64,000 nucleotides of DNA from Leifsonia williamsii (GTDB taxonomy: Bacteria; Actinomycetota; Actinomycetes; Actinomycetales; Microbacteriaceae): assembly GCF_030433685.1 (NCBI RefSeq), contig NZ_JAROCF010000001.1:2728001-2792000 (forward strand), written 5' to 3'. The notes below the pieces were generated by a model. That model was not told the DNA's origin and did no database searches. It saw only the letters and a program-made list of their open reading frames with translations. Positions 15,764 to 24,149 of this stretch are shown one piece after another. Positions within the stretch are counted from its first letter, which is position 1, and every line of letters starts with the position of its first letter. Position numbers and translations under genes: made by a program.

Positions 15764-18700
15764 ATGGGCTGGAACAACCCGCCGATCCCGTGGGCCGAGT
15801 TCGAGCGGCGGCTGTCGGGTCGGCGCACGACCGAGCAGAACGACGAGCGGCCCTCCTCCCGCAAGCGGCAGAAGTACGTCGCCCGGCCGCTGGAGCCGGC
15901 CGAGCCGGCAGAGGCCCACGTCCCGTACGCCGAGCTGCACGCGCACAGCACCTTCAGCTTCCTCGACGGCGCGAGCTCGCCGGAGGAGCTGATGGAGGAG
16001 GCGACCCGGCTGGGCCTCACCGGCCTGGCGCTGACCGATCACGACGGCCTGTACGGCGTCGTCCGGCTGGCGGAGGCGGCCGAGGCGTACGACAGGGTGC
16101 AGACGGTGTTCGGCGCCGAGCTGTCGCTGTCGCTGTCGAAGCCGCAGAACGGCGAGGCCGACCCGGAGGGCTCGCACCTCGTCGTCCTCGCGCGCCGGCA
16201 GGAGGGCTACCACCGGCTGGCCGCGGCGCTCACCGCCGGGCAGCTGGCCGGTGAGGAGAAGGGGCGGCCGGTGTACGACCTCCCGTCTCTGGCCGAGCAG
16301 GCGGCCGGAGACTGGATGGTGCTGACCGGCTGCCGCAAGGGCGACGTCCGGCAGGCGCTCGCGGCGCAGGGCGAGCGGGCGGCCGAGCGGGAAGTGGCGC
16401 GGCTGGTGGAGCTGTTCGGCGCGGACAACGTGCTGGTCGAGCTGATCGACCAGGGCGGCCCGCGCGACAGCACCGACAACGACGTGCTGGCCCGCATCGC
16501 CTCGCGGCTGGCGCTGCCGGTGGTGGCGACCAACAATGTGCACTACGCCTCCCCCGCCCAGTTCCCGCTCGCGACCGCGGTGTCGGCGGTGCGCGCCCGG
16601 CGGAGCCTGGACGAGATGGACGGCTGGCTGCCCGCCGCGGGCTCCGCGCATCTGCGCAGCGGGCGGGAGATGGCCGCGCGGTTCGCGCGCTTCCCCGGTG
16701 CGGTGGAGCGCACGGCCGAGATCGCCGACGATCTCTCGTTCCGCCTCCGCAGCGCCCGGCCGAAGCTGCCGAAGCAGGAGGTGCCGGAGGGGCACACCCC
16801 GATGAGCTGGCTGCGCGAGCTGACCTGGCGCGGCGCCGCCGAGCGCTACCCCGACCTCGACCGCGACCCGGCCAAGCGGGAGCGCATCCAGCGCGAGCTC
16901 GACGTGATCGAGGCGAAGGACTTCCCCGGCTACTTCCTGATCGTGCACGACATCGTGCAGTTCGCCCGCAGCCGCGGCATCCTCTGCCAGGGCCGCGGGT
17001 CGGCGGCGAACTCCGCGGTGGTGTACCTGCTCGGGATCACCGCGGTCGACTCGATCAAGTACGACCTGCCGTTCGAGCGGTTCCTGTCGAGCATGCGCGA
17101 GGAGGAGCCGGACATCGACGTCGACTTCGACTCCGACCGGCGCGAGGAGGTCATCCAGTACGTCTACGCCAAGTACGGCCGGCACAACGCGGCCCAGGTG
17201 GCGAACGTCATCAGCTACCGGCCCAAGAACGCGGTGCGCGACATGGCGAAGGCGCTCGGCTACTCCACGGGCCAGCAGGACGCGTGGAGCAAGCAGATCG
17301 ACTCCTGGGGCGCGGTGCCGACCACCGACCACGACATCCCCGACGAAGTGGTGGGGCTCGCCCAGCAGGTGCTGAAGTTCCCACGGCACCTCGGCATCCA
17401 CTCGGGCGGCATGGTGCTCACCGACCGCCCGGTGGGCGAGGTGTGCCCGATCGAGCACGCCCGCATGGAGGGCCGCACCGTGCTGCAGTGGGACAAGGAC
17501 GACTGCGCGTGGATGGGCCTCGTGAAGTTCGACCTGCTCGGCCTCGGGATGCTGAGCGCTCTCGACTACTCGATGCGCACCATCGCGGCCTCCCTCGGCG
17601 AGGAGTGGACGCTCGACACCATCCCGAAGGAGGAGCAGGGCGTCTACGACATGCTCTGCCGGGCCGACTCCATCGGGGTGTTCCAGGTGGAGAGCCGGGC
17701 GCAGATCGGCACGCTGCCGCGCCTCCAGCCGCGGAGCTTCTACGACCTCGTCATCGAGATCGCGCTGATCCGGCCCGGGCCGATCCAGGGCGGCGCCGTG
17801 CACCCGTACATCCGGCGCAAGCTCGGCAAGGAGCCGGTGACGTACCTCCACCCGTCGCTCGTGCCGGTGCTGGAGCGCACGATGGGCGTCCCGCTGTTCC
17901 AGGAGCAGCTCATGCAGATGGCGGTCGCGGTCGGCGACTGCACAGCGGAGGACGCCGACCTGCTGCGCCGGGCCATGGGCTCCAAGCGCGGGGTCGAGAA
18001 GATCGACGCGCTCAAGGCGAAGCTATACGACGGGATGGCGCACAACGGCATCACCGGTGAGGACGCCGACGCGATCTACTCCAAGATCGAGGCGTTCGCG
18101 AACTTCGGCTTCGCCGAGAGCCACGCGATCAGCTTCGCGCTGCTCGTCTACGTCAGCTCGTGGGTGAAGCTGCACTACCCCGGAGCGTTCCTCGCCGGGC
18201 TGCTGCGCGCCCAGCCGATGGGCTTCTACTCGCCGCGCACCCTCACCGCCGACGCCCGGCGACACGGCGTCGTGGTGCAGCGGCCCGACATCCAGCTCTC
18301 CGGGGTGTTCCCGCTGCTGGAGCCGTTACAGGAAGGCAGGGAGGCGCCCACCGGCACCGACCCGTGCCTCGAGCGCGACCAGCCTCCCGTCGCCGCCTTC
18401 GACCCGTCGGCGCCCCTCGACTTCGCCGCCCACCGCCGCGACGCCGGGCACGCGGTGCGGCTCGGACTCGCCGGGGTCACCTCCGTCGGCGAGCGGCTCG
18501 CCGAGCGCATCGTCGCCGAGCGCGAGGCGAACGGCGCATACGCGAGCCTCGCCGACCTCAACCGCCGCGTCGGCCTCACCGTCGCCCAACTGGAGGCGCT
18601 CGCCGCGGCCGGCGCGTTCGAGGGCTTCGGCCTCAGCACCCGGCAGGCGATCTGGGAGGCCGGCAACGCTGCGCAGGAGCGGGCCGAGTACCTGCCGGGC

Positions 18701-19153
18701 ACCGTCGTCACCGTGCAGCCGCCGCTGCTGCCGATGCTCTCCCCCGCCGAGCAGCTCGCCAGCGACCTCTGGTCGACCGGCATCTCGACCGACGACCACC
18801 CCATCCGCTATCTGCGCCCCGCCCTCGCCGCGCGCGGGGTGCACACGGCCGACGCGCTCGCCGCGGGCGAGTCGGGGCGGCGCATCGAGATCGGCGGCCT
18901 GGTCACGCACCGGCAGCGCCCGGCGACCGCTGCGGGCGTCACCTTCCTCAACATCGAGGACGAGACCGGGATGGTGAACGTCGTCTGCCCGGTCGGCGTC
19001 TGGAACCGCTACCGCCGGGTCGCCAGGACCGCTCCCGCGATGATCGTGCGCGGCATTCTGGAGCGCAGCGAGGAGGGCGTGGTCAACATCGTCGCGGACC
19101 GCCTCGAGTCCCTCGAGACCGGCGTCCGCACCACCTCGCGCGACTTCCGCTGA
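15764..19153 (+). CDS. dnaE2: Error-prone DNA polymerase III alpha, DnaE2
   Basis: A 1129-residue C-family polymerase of the ImuC/DnaE2 type, which performs translesion synthesis under SOS. An N-terminal PHP domain is marked by ELHAHSTFSFLDG near residue 57 and LALTDHDGLYG. The palm carries the catalytic acidic pair in PDIDVDFDS near 447-455 and FASSAN-like GRGSAANSAVVYLLG before it. A helix-hairpin-helix region is followed by an OB fold near 1045-1110 (GLVTHRQRPATAAGVTFLNI). The length and short C terminus (no tau-binding tail) fit DnaE2, not replicative DnaE1. It lies 29 bp after imuB, in the LexA-controlled operon. Confidence 0.95.
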   Translation: MGWNNPPIPWAEFERRLSGRRTTEQNDERPSSRKRQKYVARPLEPAEPAEAHVPYAELHAHSTFSFLDGASSPEELMEEATRLGLTGLALTDHDGLYGVVRLAEAAEAYDRVQTVFGAELSLSLSKPQNGEADPEGSHLVVLARRQEGYHRLAAALTAGQLAGEEKGRPVYDLPSLAEQAAGDWMVLTGCRKGDVRQALAAQGERAAEREVARLVELFGADNVLVELIDQGGPRDSTDNDVLARIASRLALPVVATNNVHYASPAQFPLATAVSAVRARRSLDEMDGWLPAAGSAHLRSGREMAARFARFPGAVERTAEIADDLSFRLRSARPKLPKQEVPEGHTPMSWLRELTWRGAAERYPDLDRDPAKRERIQRELDVIEAKDFPGYFLIVHDIVQFARSRGILCQGRGSAANSAVVYLLGITAVDSIKYDLPFERFLSSMREEEPDIDVDFDSDRREEVIQYVYAKYGRHNAAQVANVISYRPKNAVRDMAKALGYSTGQQDAWSKQIDSWGAVPTTDHDIPDEVVGLAQQVLKFPRHLGIHSGGMVLTDRPVGEVCPIEHARMEGRTVLQWDKDDCAWMGLVKFDLLGLGMLSALDYSMRTIAASLGEEWTLDTIPKEEQGVYDMLCRADSIGVFQVESRAQIGTLPRLQPRSFYDLVIEIALIRPGPIQGGAVHPYIRRKLGKEPVTYLHPSLVPVLERTMGVPLFQEQLMQMAVAVGDCTAEDADLLRRAMGSKRGVEKIDALKAKLYDGMAHNGITGEDADAIYSKIEAFANFGFAESHAISFALLVYVSSWVKLHYPGAFLAGLLRAQPMGFYSPRTLTADARRHGVVVQRPDIQLSGVFPLLEPLQEGREAPTGTDPCLERDQPPVAAFDPSAPLDFAAHRRDAGHAVRLGLAGVTSVGERLAERIVAEREANGAYASLADLNRRVGLTVAQLEALAAAGAFEGFGLSTRQAIWEAGNAAQERAEYLPGTVVTVQPPLLPMLSPAEQLASDLWSTGISTDDHPIRYLRPALAARGVHTADALAAGESGRRIEIGGLVTHRQRPATAAGVTFLNIEDETGMVNVVCPVGVWNRYRRVARTAPAMIVRGILERSEEGVVNIVADRLESLETGVRTTSRDFR

Positions 19154-19163
19154 CCGCCCGTTC

Positions 19164-19943
19164 TCAGTCGTCCTCGAACCGCAGGTGCCGCACGCTGCGT
19201 CCGCGGCGCCGCACCAGCCGCAGCGCCTCCACGCCGATCCGGATGTGCCGCTCCTGGAACTGCGTCGTCACGCCGCGATCGCTCTCGGCCGTCTTCACGC
19301 CCTCCGGGATCATCGGCTGGTCCGACACCAGCAGCAGCGCCCCGCTCGGGATGTGGTTGGCGAACCCCGCCGCGAAGATCGTCGCCGTCTCCATGTCGAC
19401 CGCCATGCAGCGGGTGCGCCGCAGGTACGTCTTGAACGTGTCGTCGTGCTCCCACACCCGCCGGTTCGTCGTGTAGACCGTCCCGGTCCAGTAGTCGTGC
19501 TGGGCGTCGCGGATAGACGTGGAGACCGCGCGCTGCAGCTGGAAGGCGGGCAGCGCGGGCACCTCGGGCGGCAGGTAGTCGTTCGAGGTGCCCTCGCCGC
19601 GGATCGCCGCGATCGGCAGCACGAGGTCGCCGAGCTGGTTCTTGCGCTTGACGCCCCCGCACTTGCCGAGGAACAGCACCGCCTTGGGCGAGACCGCGCT
19701 CAGGAGGTCCATGACCGTCGCCGCGTTCGGGCTCCCCATGCCGAAGTTGATCATGGTGATGCCGTCGGCGGTGGCGTTCGGCATCGACTTCTCCCGGCCG
19801 CGCACCTCCGTGCCGTACCACTCCGCGAACCGCTCGACGTAGTCGCCGAAGTTGGTGAGCAGCACGTGCTCCCCGAACCCCTCCAGCGGCGTGCCGGTGT
19901 ACCGCGGCAGCCAGTCCCGGACGATCTCCTGCTTCTCCTTCAC
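19164..19943 (-). CDS. amn: AMP nucleosidase
   Basis: Splits AMP into adenine and ribose 5-phosphate. This is the short form (259 residues), a single nucleoside-phosphorylase-like domain: FLGKCGGVKRKNQLGDLVLP (phosphate-site Gly-rich turn), CMAVDMETATIFAAGFANH (Met-Glu purine/ribose site) and LLLVSDQPM. Start GTG 19943 is preceded by AAGGAGAGGGG. It converges with dnaE2. The stop of the large surface-protein gene lies only 26 bp upstream on the same strand, so read-through from the pilus locus is possible although the function is unrelated. Confidence 0.88.
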   Translation of the reverse strand: MKEKQEIVRDWLPRYTGTPLEGFGEHVLLTNFGDYVERFAEWYGTEVRGREKSMPNATADGITMINFGMGSPNAATVMDLLSAVSPKAVLFLGKCGGVKRKNQLGDLVLPIAAIRGEGTSNDYLPPEVPALPAFQLQRAVSTSIRDAQHDYWTGTVYTTNRRVWEHDDTFKTYLRRTRCMAVDMETATIFAAGFANHIPSGALLLVSDQPMIPEGVKTAESDRGVTTQFQERHIRIGVEALRLVRRRGRSVRHLRFEDD

Positions 19944-19968
19944 GCGGGCTCCCCTCTCCTTGGCATAA

Positions 19969-22900
19969 CTACACCACGAGTCGGCGGCGGCGGAGCACGA
20001 CGGCACCGATGGCGACCGCGAGCAGCAGGAGGACGCCGCTGAGACCATAGCCCCAGCCCGCGTTCGCGCCGGTGAGCGGGAGGACGATCGCGGCGGCGTC
20101 GGTGATGACCAGCCTGCTCCCGGACGCCGCCGCCTCCGGATGGAAGCCCGCCTGCTGGACCGTGATCGCCTTGCCTGCGTCGATGGTGAACGGGACCGGC
20201 TCCGCCAGCAGCGCGTGACCGGTCGGCGCCACCATCTCGACGAGCAGGTACACCGTTCCGCTCGCGAGCCCGGCGAGCCTGACCGTTCCGACGGGAACGC
20301 TCGCGTCGGCCGTGAAGGTGATCTGCCAGCCCGGGTGCGCGCTCTGGATGCGCTGGTACGCGGACACGTTCGCCGGGTTCATCCGATACCAGACTCCCGC
20401 GACGGGAGACGCATCGGGCTGCACGACCACGTGAGCCGTGGAGTCGAGGCCCGCATACGGGAACACGAGGAAGCCGGCGCCGTTCAGAGGGACGTCCGTG
20501 CCTCCGTCCGAGCCGACCTTGACCACCTCGACCGGCACCGGGACGTTCCTCACGGTGATGGTCTGGCCGCTCAGCGTCACGTTCGGGTCCGTGGACATCA
20601 ACACGATGCCGCCGTCGGTGAGAACCGTGAACCGCACGGGCTGGGAGAGCGGGACGTATCCGGCCGGCGCCTTCGACTCCTTCAGCTGGTAGACGCCGGA
20701 GTCGAGCTTCGCGATGCTGAACACCCCGGGAGCGGTCGAGGTGAAGCCGGGCTGACCAGCGCAGATGACCTCGGCCACGACCTCCTTGCAGACGTCGAAG
20801 GCGGCGCCGTCGATCAGCCGCCCGGTCTCGTCGATCTTGTTGACGATGAGCGGCTTGGTCGAGAGCGTCACGGTCTGGTTGCTGTCCGAGAGGTCCTCGT
20901 GGGAGGCGACCAGCCGGCCGCTGCCATCCGTCAGCCGCTCGAACGCCACGAGGGCCGCCCCGCCGTAGCCGTCGGGCACCGTGAATTCCACGGTCACCGT
21001 GCCGGATCCGGACGCCGACGCGGTGAACGTCTTCGTCGCGACGACACCGGTGGACTGGCCGGTCGCCTTGTTCATGAGCGTTCCGCTGACCGTGTAGGTC
21101 GCACCGACGACGAGATTCGCATAAGTGACGGTATCGACGACGACCCCGCCGGCCGCGTCGAGCGTGTGATCGCCGTCCGCCTTGTCCACCGCGACCGTCG
21201 CGAGACTCGCGAGCGAGACGGTCTGCGCTGTGTCGGTGATGTCCTCGTGGGCGGCGACGAGCGTGCTCGTCGCGTCGTACACCTTCTCGAACGCCACCAG
21301 CGATTTCCCCGCATACCCCGCAGGAACGGAGAATGTCACCTCGACCGACCCCGAGCCGGAAGCGGCGGCCGTGAAGGAGGCCTGCGCGGTGATCCCGGTG
21401 GAGGTCGCCGACGCCTTGTCCATGAGCGTTCCCTTGACGGTGTACGCGGCGCCGGGGGTGAGGTTCGTATAGGACACGGTGTCCTTCACCGTGCCGCCGG
21501 TCTGCACGAGCTGGTGGTCGCCATCGACGACATCGGTCGCGACCGTGGCGATCTCGGGCGTCATCGGCAGTCTGCTCACGCAGGCGAGGCCTTTGCCGCC
21601 GGCGCCGCCGGTCGCGGTCGCATACCCGTTCTTAGGGTTGACGATCGGGTTTCCCGCCGATCCGCCGTTGATCTGGAAGCTGACGTTCGGAGCCGTCGTC
21701 GCCGGGCAGGATGCCGCTGCATCTGCGAGCTCCAGCCAGATGCCGCCTCCGCCGCCGGAGCCGCCGGCCACTCCGCCGTGGTAGTTGTTCGAGGTCGCGG
21801 CACCACCGGTGCCGCCGTTCGCCGCGAGCGTGAGCCCGGCAGCCACGGTCGCGGCACGGACCCGCATCTGACCGCCGGCGCCGCCGCCGGAGCCGGAGTG
21901 AGCGCCGCCGCCGGCGGCGCTCACGCCGTTCGCGCCGTTCGTGCGGATCTGACCGCCCGAACTCGAGATGGTCGCGAAGTCGACATACACGATGCCACCG
22001 CCGGCGCCTCCCGCGCTCGACCCGGAGTCCTGCGATCCTGTGCCGCCGCCGCCGCCCATCATGAGGAGGGGGTTGGCCGCGCTGAGTCCGTTCCTGTCGT
22101 CGGGGACGGGCTGGTTGACGGCCGTGTTCCCTGCTCCGCCCGATGCGTTGTAGGGGATGTCGCCTCCTCCGGCACCGGCGCGCCCGCCGCCGAACCAGCC
22201 GCCGCCGCCACCGCCGCCGGCACCGTCGTCGCCGCCGGCAGAATTGGAGGCGGCGCCTCCACCGCCCCCGTACGACCCGCCGCCCGCACCGGCGCTGCCC
22301 TCATTCTGGGACCAGGTGGGTGACGTGCCCGTCGGACCGCCCCGCAGGCCGTCCCCGCCGTTTCCGACGCTCCGCGTGCCGCCGCCGCCCGCGCCAACCG
22401 CGTAGGTGACGTTCTTGTAATCGTCGGTGGATCCCGCTCCGCCGCCGTCGGTTCCACCGCCGCCTCCGCCGGCACCACCGCCGCCGCCTCCGCCGCCGCC
22501 GAGCATGCCGCCGCCACCGCCGGCGCCGCCGCCCGAGCCGCCGTGCAGGTCGACCGTCCAGCCGGTGGCCGCGCCACCGTTCACACCGGCAGCGGGAACG
22601 CCGTTGCCATCGGTGGCGCCGCCGGCCGCACCGCCGCCCTTGGACGTCGCGGTCGAGCCGCCACCGCCGCCGATGCCGCCGCCGGGCGCACCGCCGGTGC
22701 CCTTGTAGCCGTCGAGCCAGGACGGGACGTCGGCAGCCTTGGAACCGCGGCCTGTCGTCTGCCCGGCTCCCGACGATCGTGCGGCGACGACGGCGCTGGT
22801 GGGCGCGTTCGCTGTGGTGAATCCGGAACCGGAGGCGTCGATGTTCTTGGTGAGGGTGAGCGTCTCGCCGGCCATGGCGATGACTCCGCCCGTCCGCCCG

Positions 22901-23355
22901 TCCCAGGCAGCGGCCTTCACATCCGCGCTGACCGTGGTGCCGGCCCCGCCCTGCATCCGCACGAGCTGCACGGCCTCGGCCGAGGGGCTGTAGCTCGTGG
23001 TGATGGCCGACAGGGTGATGGCCGCCCCGGCGACGGCGGTGACCGTGGCGACGTCGTAATGTCCGAAGTTCGAGCCGGGCACGGAGGGCGAGACACCGGT
23101 CATCTGGATCAGCATCACCTCATCGCCGACGGCGAAGGGCAGCCCCGATCCGCGGAGCGCCCCCGTCACGGTCACCGTCGTGCCCGACACGGCGGAGACG
23201 GCTTGATACGAGTTGATGACGCCCGAGACGGACGTGTTCGCGAAGGCGGGCGGAGTCGTGACGAAGTCAGCGGTCACCGTGCCGCCTCCGAGGACGACGC
23301 CGCAGGCGAGGGAGAGCGCCAGGCTGCGGCGCAGGTGCTTGGAGTGATGGTTCAT
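19969..23355 (-). CDS. Giant LPXTG surface protein: Gly-rich region, two VaFE (Thr-Gln ester) repeats, CnaB/SpaA domains
   Basis: A 1128-residue wall-anchored protein, probably the pilus tip/adhesin subunit. Residues 1-39 are a signal peptide ending AFA. Residues about 195-590 are extremely Gly-rich with short non-Gly islands. Two VaFE-type repeats (about 603-715 and 720-830) share DTVxYxNL, LVAFE, HEDxxD and QTV; the Thr and Gln are the usual ester-bond pair. CnaB/SpaA-like domains follow (about 835-935 and 938-1065), then the sorting signal LPLTG near 1091, a hydrophobic helix and RRRR. It is divergent from the major pilin and sortase genes. Compare collagen-binding or Spa-type tip pilins; the ligand is unknown. 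Confidence 0.88.
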   Translation of the reverse strand: MNHHSKHLRRSLALSLACGVVLGGGTVTADFVTTPPAFANTSVSGVINSYQAVSAVSGTTVTVTGALRGSGLPFAVGDEVMLIQMTGVSPSVPGSNFGHYDVATVTAVAGAAITLSAITTSYSPSAEAVQLVRMQGGAGTTVSADVKAAAWDGRTGGVIAMAGETLTLTKNIDASGSGFTTANAPTSAVVAARSSGAGQTTGRGSKAADVPSWLDGYKGTGGAPGGGIGGGGGSTATSKGGGAAGGATDGNGVPAAGVNGGAATGWTVDLHGGSGGGAGGGGGMLGGGGGGGGGAGGGGGGTDGGGAGSTDDYKNVTYAVGAGGGGTRSVGNGGDGLRGGPTGTSPTWSQNEGSAGAGGGSYGGGGGAASNSAGGDDGAGGGGGGGWFGGGRAGAGGGDIPYNASGGAGNTAVNQPVPDDRNGLSAANPLLMMGGGGGTGSQDSGSSAGGAGGGIVYVDFATISSSGGQIRTNGANGVSAAGGGAHSGSGGGAGGQMRVRAATVAAGLTLAANGGTGGAATSNNYHGGVAGGSGGGGGIWLELADAAASCPATTAPNVSFQINGGSAGNPIVNPKNGYATATGGAGGKGLACVSRLPMTPEIATVATDVVDGDHQLVQTGGTVKDTVSYTNLTPGAAYTVKGTLMDKASATSTGITAQASFTAAASGSGSVEVTFSVPAGYAGKSLVAFEKVYDATSTLVAAHEDITDTAQTVSLASLATVAVDKADGDHTLDAAGGVVVDTVTYANLVVGATYTVSGTLMNKATGQSTGVVATKTFTASASGSGTVTVEFTVPDGYGGAALVAFERLTDGSGRLVASHEDLSDSNQTVTLSTKPLIVNKIDETGRLIDGAAFDVCKEVVAEVICAGQPGFTSTAPGVFSIAKLDSGVYQLKESKAPAGYVPLSQPVRFTVLTDGGIVLMSTDPNVTLSGQTITVRNVPVPVEVVKVGSDGGTDVPLNGAGFLVFPYAGLDSTAHVVVQPDASPVAGVWYRMNPANVSAYQRIQSAHPGWQITFTADASVPVGTVRLAGLASGTVYLLVEMVAPTGHALLAEPVPFTIDAGKAITVQQAGFHPEAAASGSRLVITDAAAIVLPLTGANAGWGYGLSGVLLLLAVAIGAVVLRRRRLVV

Positions 23356-24088
23356 CGACGTGTTCTCTGAGATCCCGGCGGAGCGGGCGTGGTTACGGGT
23401 GGTGCGAACGGGGGTGTGGTGACGCGATCACATGGTCATCGACATCCGCGACGAGGAGCGGGCACCCCGCCTGCGCAACGCCAGCACTCCCGCTCCGGCG
23501 GCCAGGGTTGCGGAGCGGAGCAGCCGTTTCGGATTCTTCACGAAGTCCTCCTCTTCTCAACCGCGCGCGACGACGACGGATCGCCCCGCGGGAGGGCAGA
23601 GCGGGTTCGACGTTATGCCAGCCCTTCCGCCCCGTCGGCCGCTCCACGTCGCGGTACGCGCGAGGAGCGGAGAGATACGCACCACCGCCGGTACGCGCAG
23701 ATCGGTACGGGTGTTCACCTATCCGCGGCGGAGGCACCGATCGCCCCGCGTCCGGGTCCTAGGATCGGGATTCTCGCCCCGTTCGGGGGTGATCGGGCGC
23801 GCCGGTGACCCTCTCGACGGTCGTTCCGCCGGCCGCCCCGGCACCGCGGCATGGCCGGCCTGACCTACGCGGGCGATGGAGCGTGCGTACACATACCGAA
23901 TATCACGTACACCGCTACGATCGCGGACGTATGTCGCGAGGGATGGGGCTGCTGCATCCCCGCGTATTCCTAGGCTCGCCACGGCCCGGAAGGTCTCGCC
24001 CGGCTGTTCGCCGGTCGATCCGCGCATCCTGACGCGCACCTGACGATCACGGCACGCACCAGTACACGAACGAGTCGAAGGAACCCCT
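23356..24088. other. Intergenic control region of the pilus locus (about 730 bp)
   Basis: It separates the divergent surface-protein and pilin genes. Seen here: a 37-codon minus-strand ORF with a good ribosome-binding site (23428-23541); three GGTACG copies (23653, 23690, 23704); a TACGAT -10-like box on the plus strand (23916-23921), about 170 nt before the pilin; and locally lower GC around 23880-23940. Other frames here look non-coding. Confidence 0.6.
23428..23541 (-). CDS. Putative 37-residue small protein or leader ORF upstream of the surface-protein gene
   Basis: A GTG start at 23541 is preceded by AGAGGAGGA at good spacing, better than most genes here. The product begins VKNPKRLLRSATLAAGAGVLA, that is a basic n-region and a short hydrophobic stretch resembling a signal peptide, then turns Arg/Ser/Met-rich and stops at 23428. 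The frame is the same as the surface protein (23355), but a TGA and 72 nt separate them. It may be a regulatory leader peptide, a small membrane protein, or a decayed duplicate of the surface protein's signal peptide. Confidence 0.4.
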   Translation of the reverse strand: MKNPKRLLRSATLAAGAGVLALRRRGARSSSRMSMTM

Positions 24089-24149
24089 TTGCAATCACAC
24101 ATCACCCGGCGGGCCGTCCAGCTCGTCGCGGCCACCGCGGCCAGCGGTG
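24089..24149 (+). pseudogene. Displaced signal-peptide start of the major pilin (apparent +1 frameshift)
   Basis: A TTG at 24089 with GAAGGAA (24077-24083) six nt upstream opens a frame reading MQSHITRRAVQLVAATAA, a typical basic n-region and early h-region. Near 24144-24149 the frame must drop by one base to join the pilin frame (VLALGMASVASAAV). Removing one G of the GG at 24146-24147 gives a perfect signal peptide ending ASA. As written, the start is one base out of frame. Confidence 0.7.

Noticed and set aside
22400..22700. Trinucleotide-type repeats (CCG-rich) taken as a CRISPR or satellite array
   Set aside because: The units are irregular codons of a poly-Gly protein stretch; there are no spacers or fixed period.
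22143..22708. Pro-rich plus-strand frames opposite the surface-protein gene
   Set aside because: They are antisense images of the Gly-rich codons (GGN read as CCN).
23805..24032. 75-codon plus-strand ORF in the pilus intergenic region
   Set aside because: Low-complexity Arg/Pro/His composition and no ribosome-binding site or recognisable domain.
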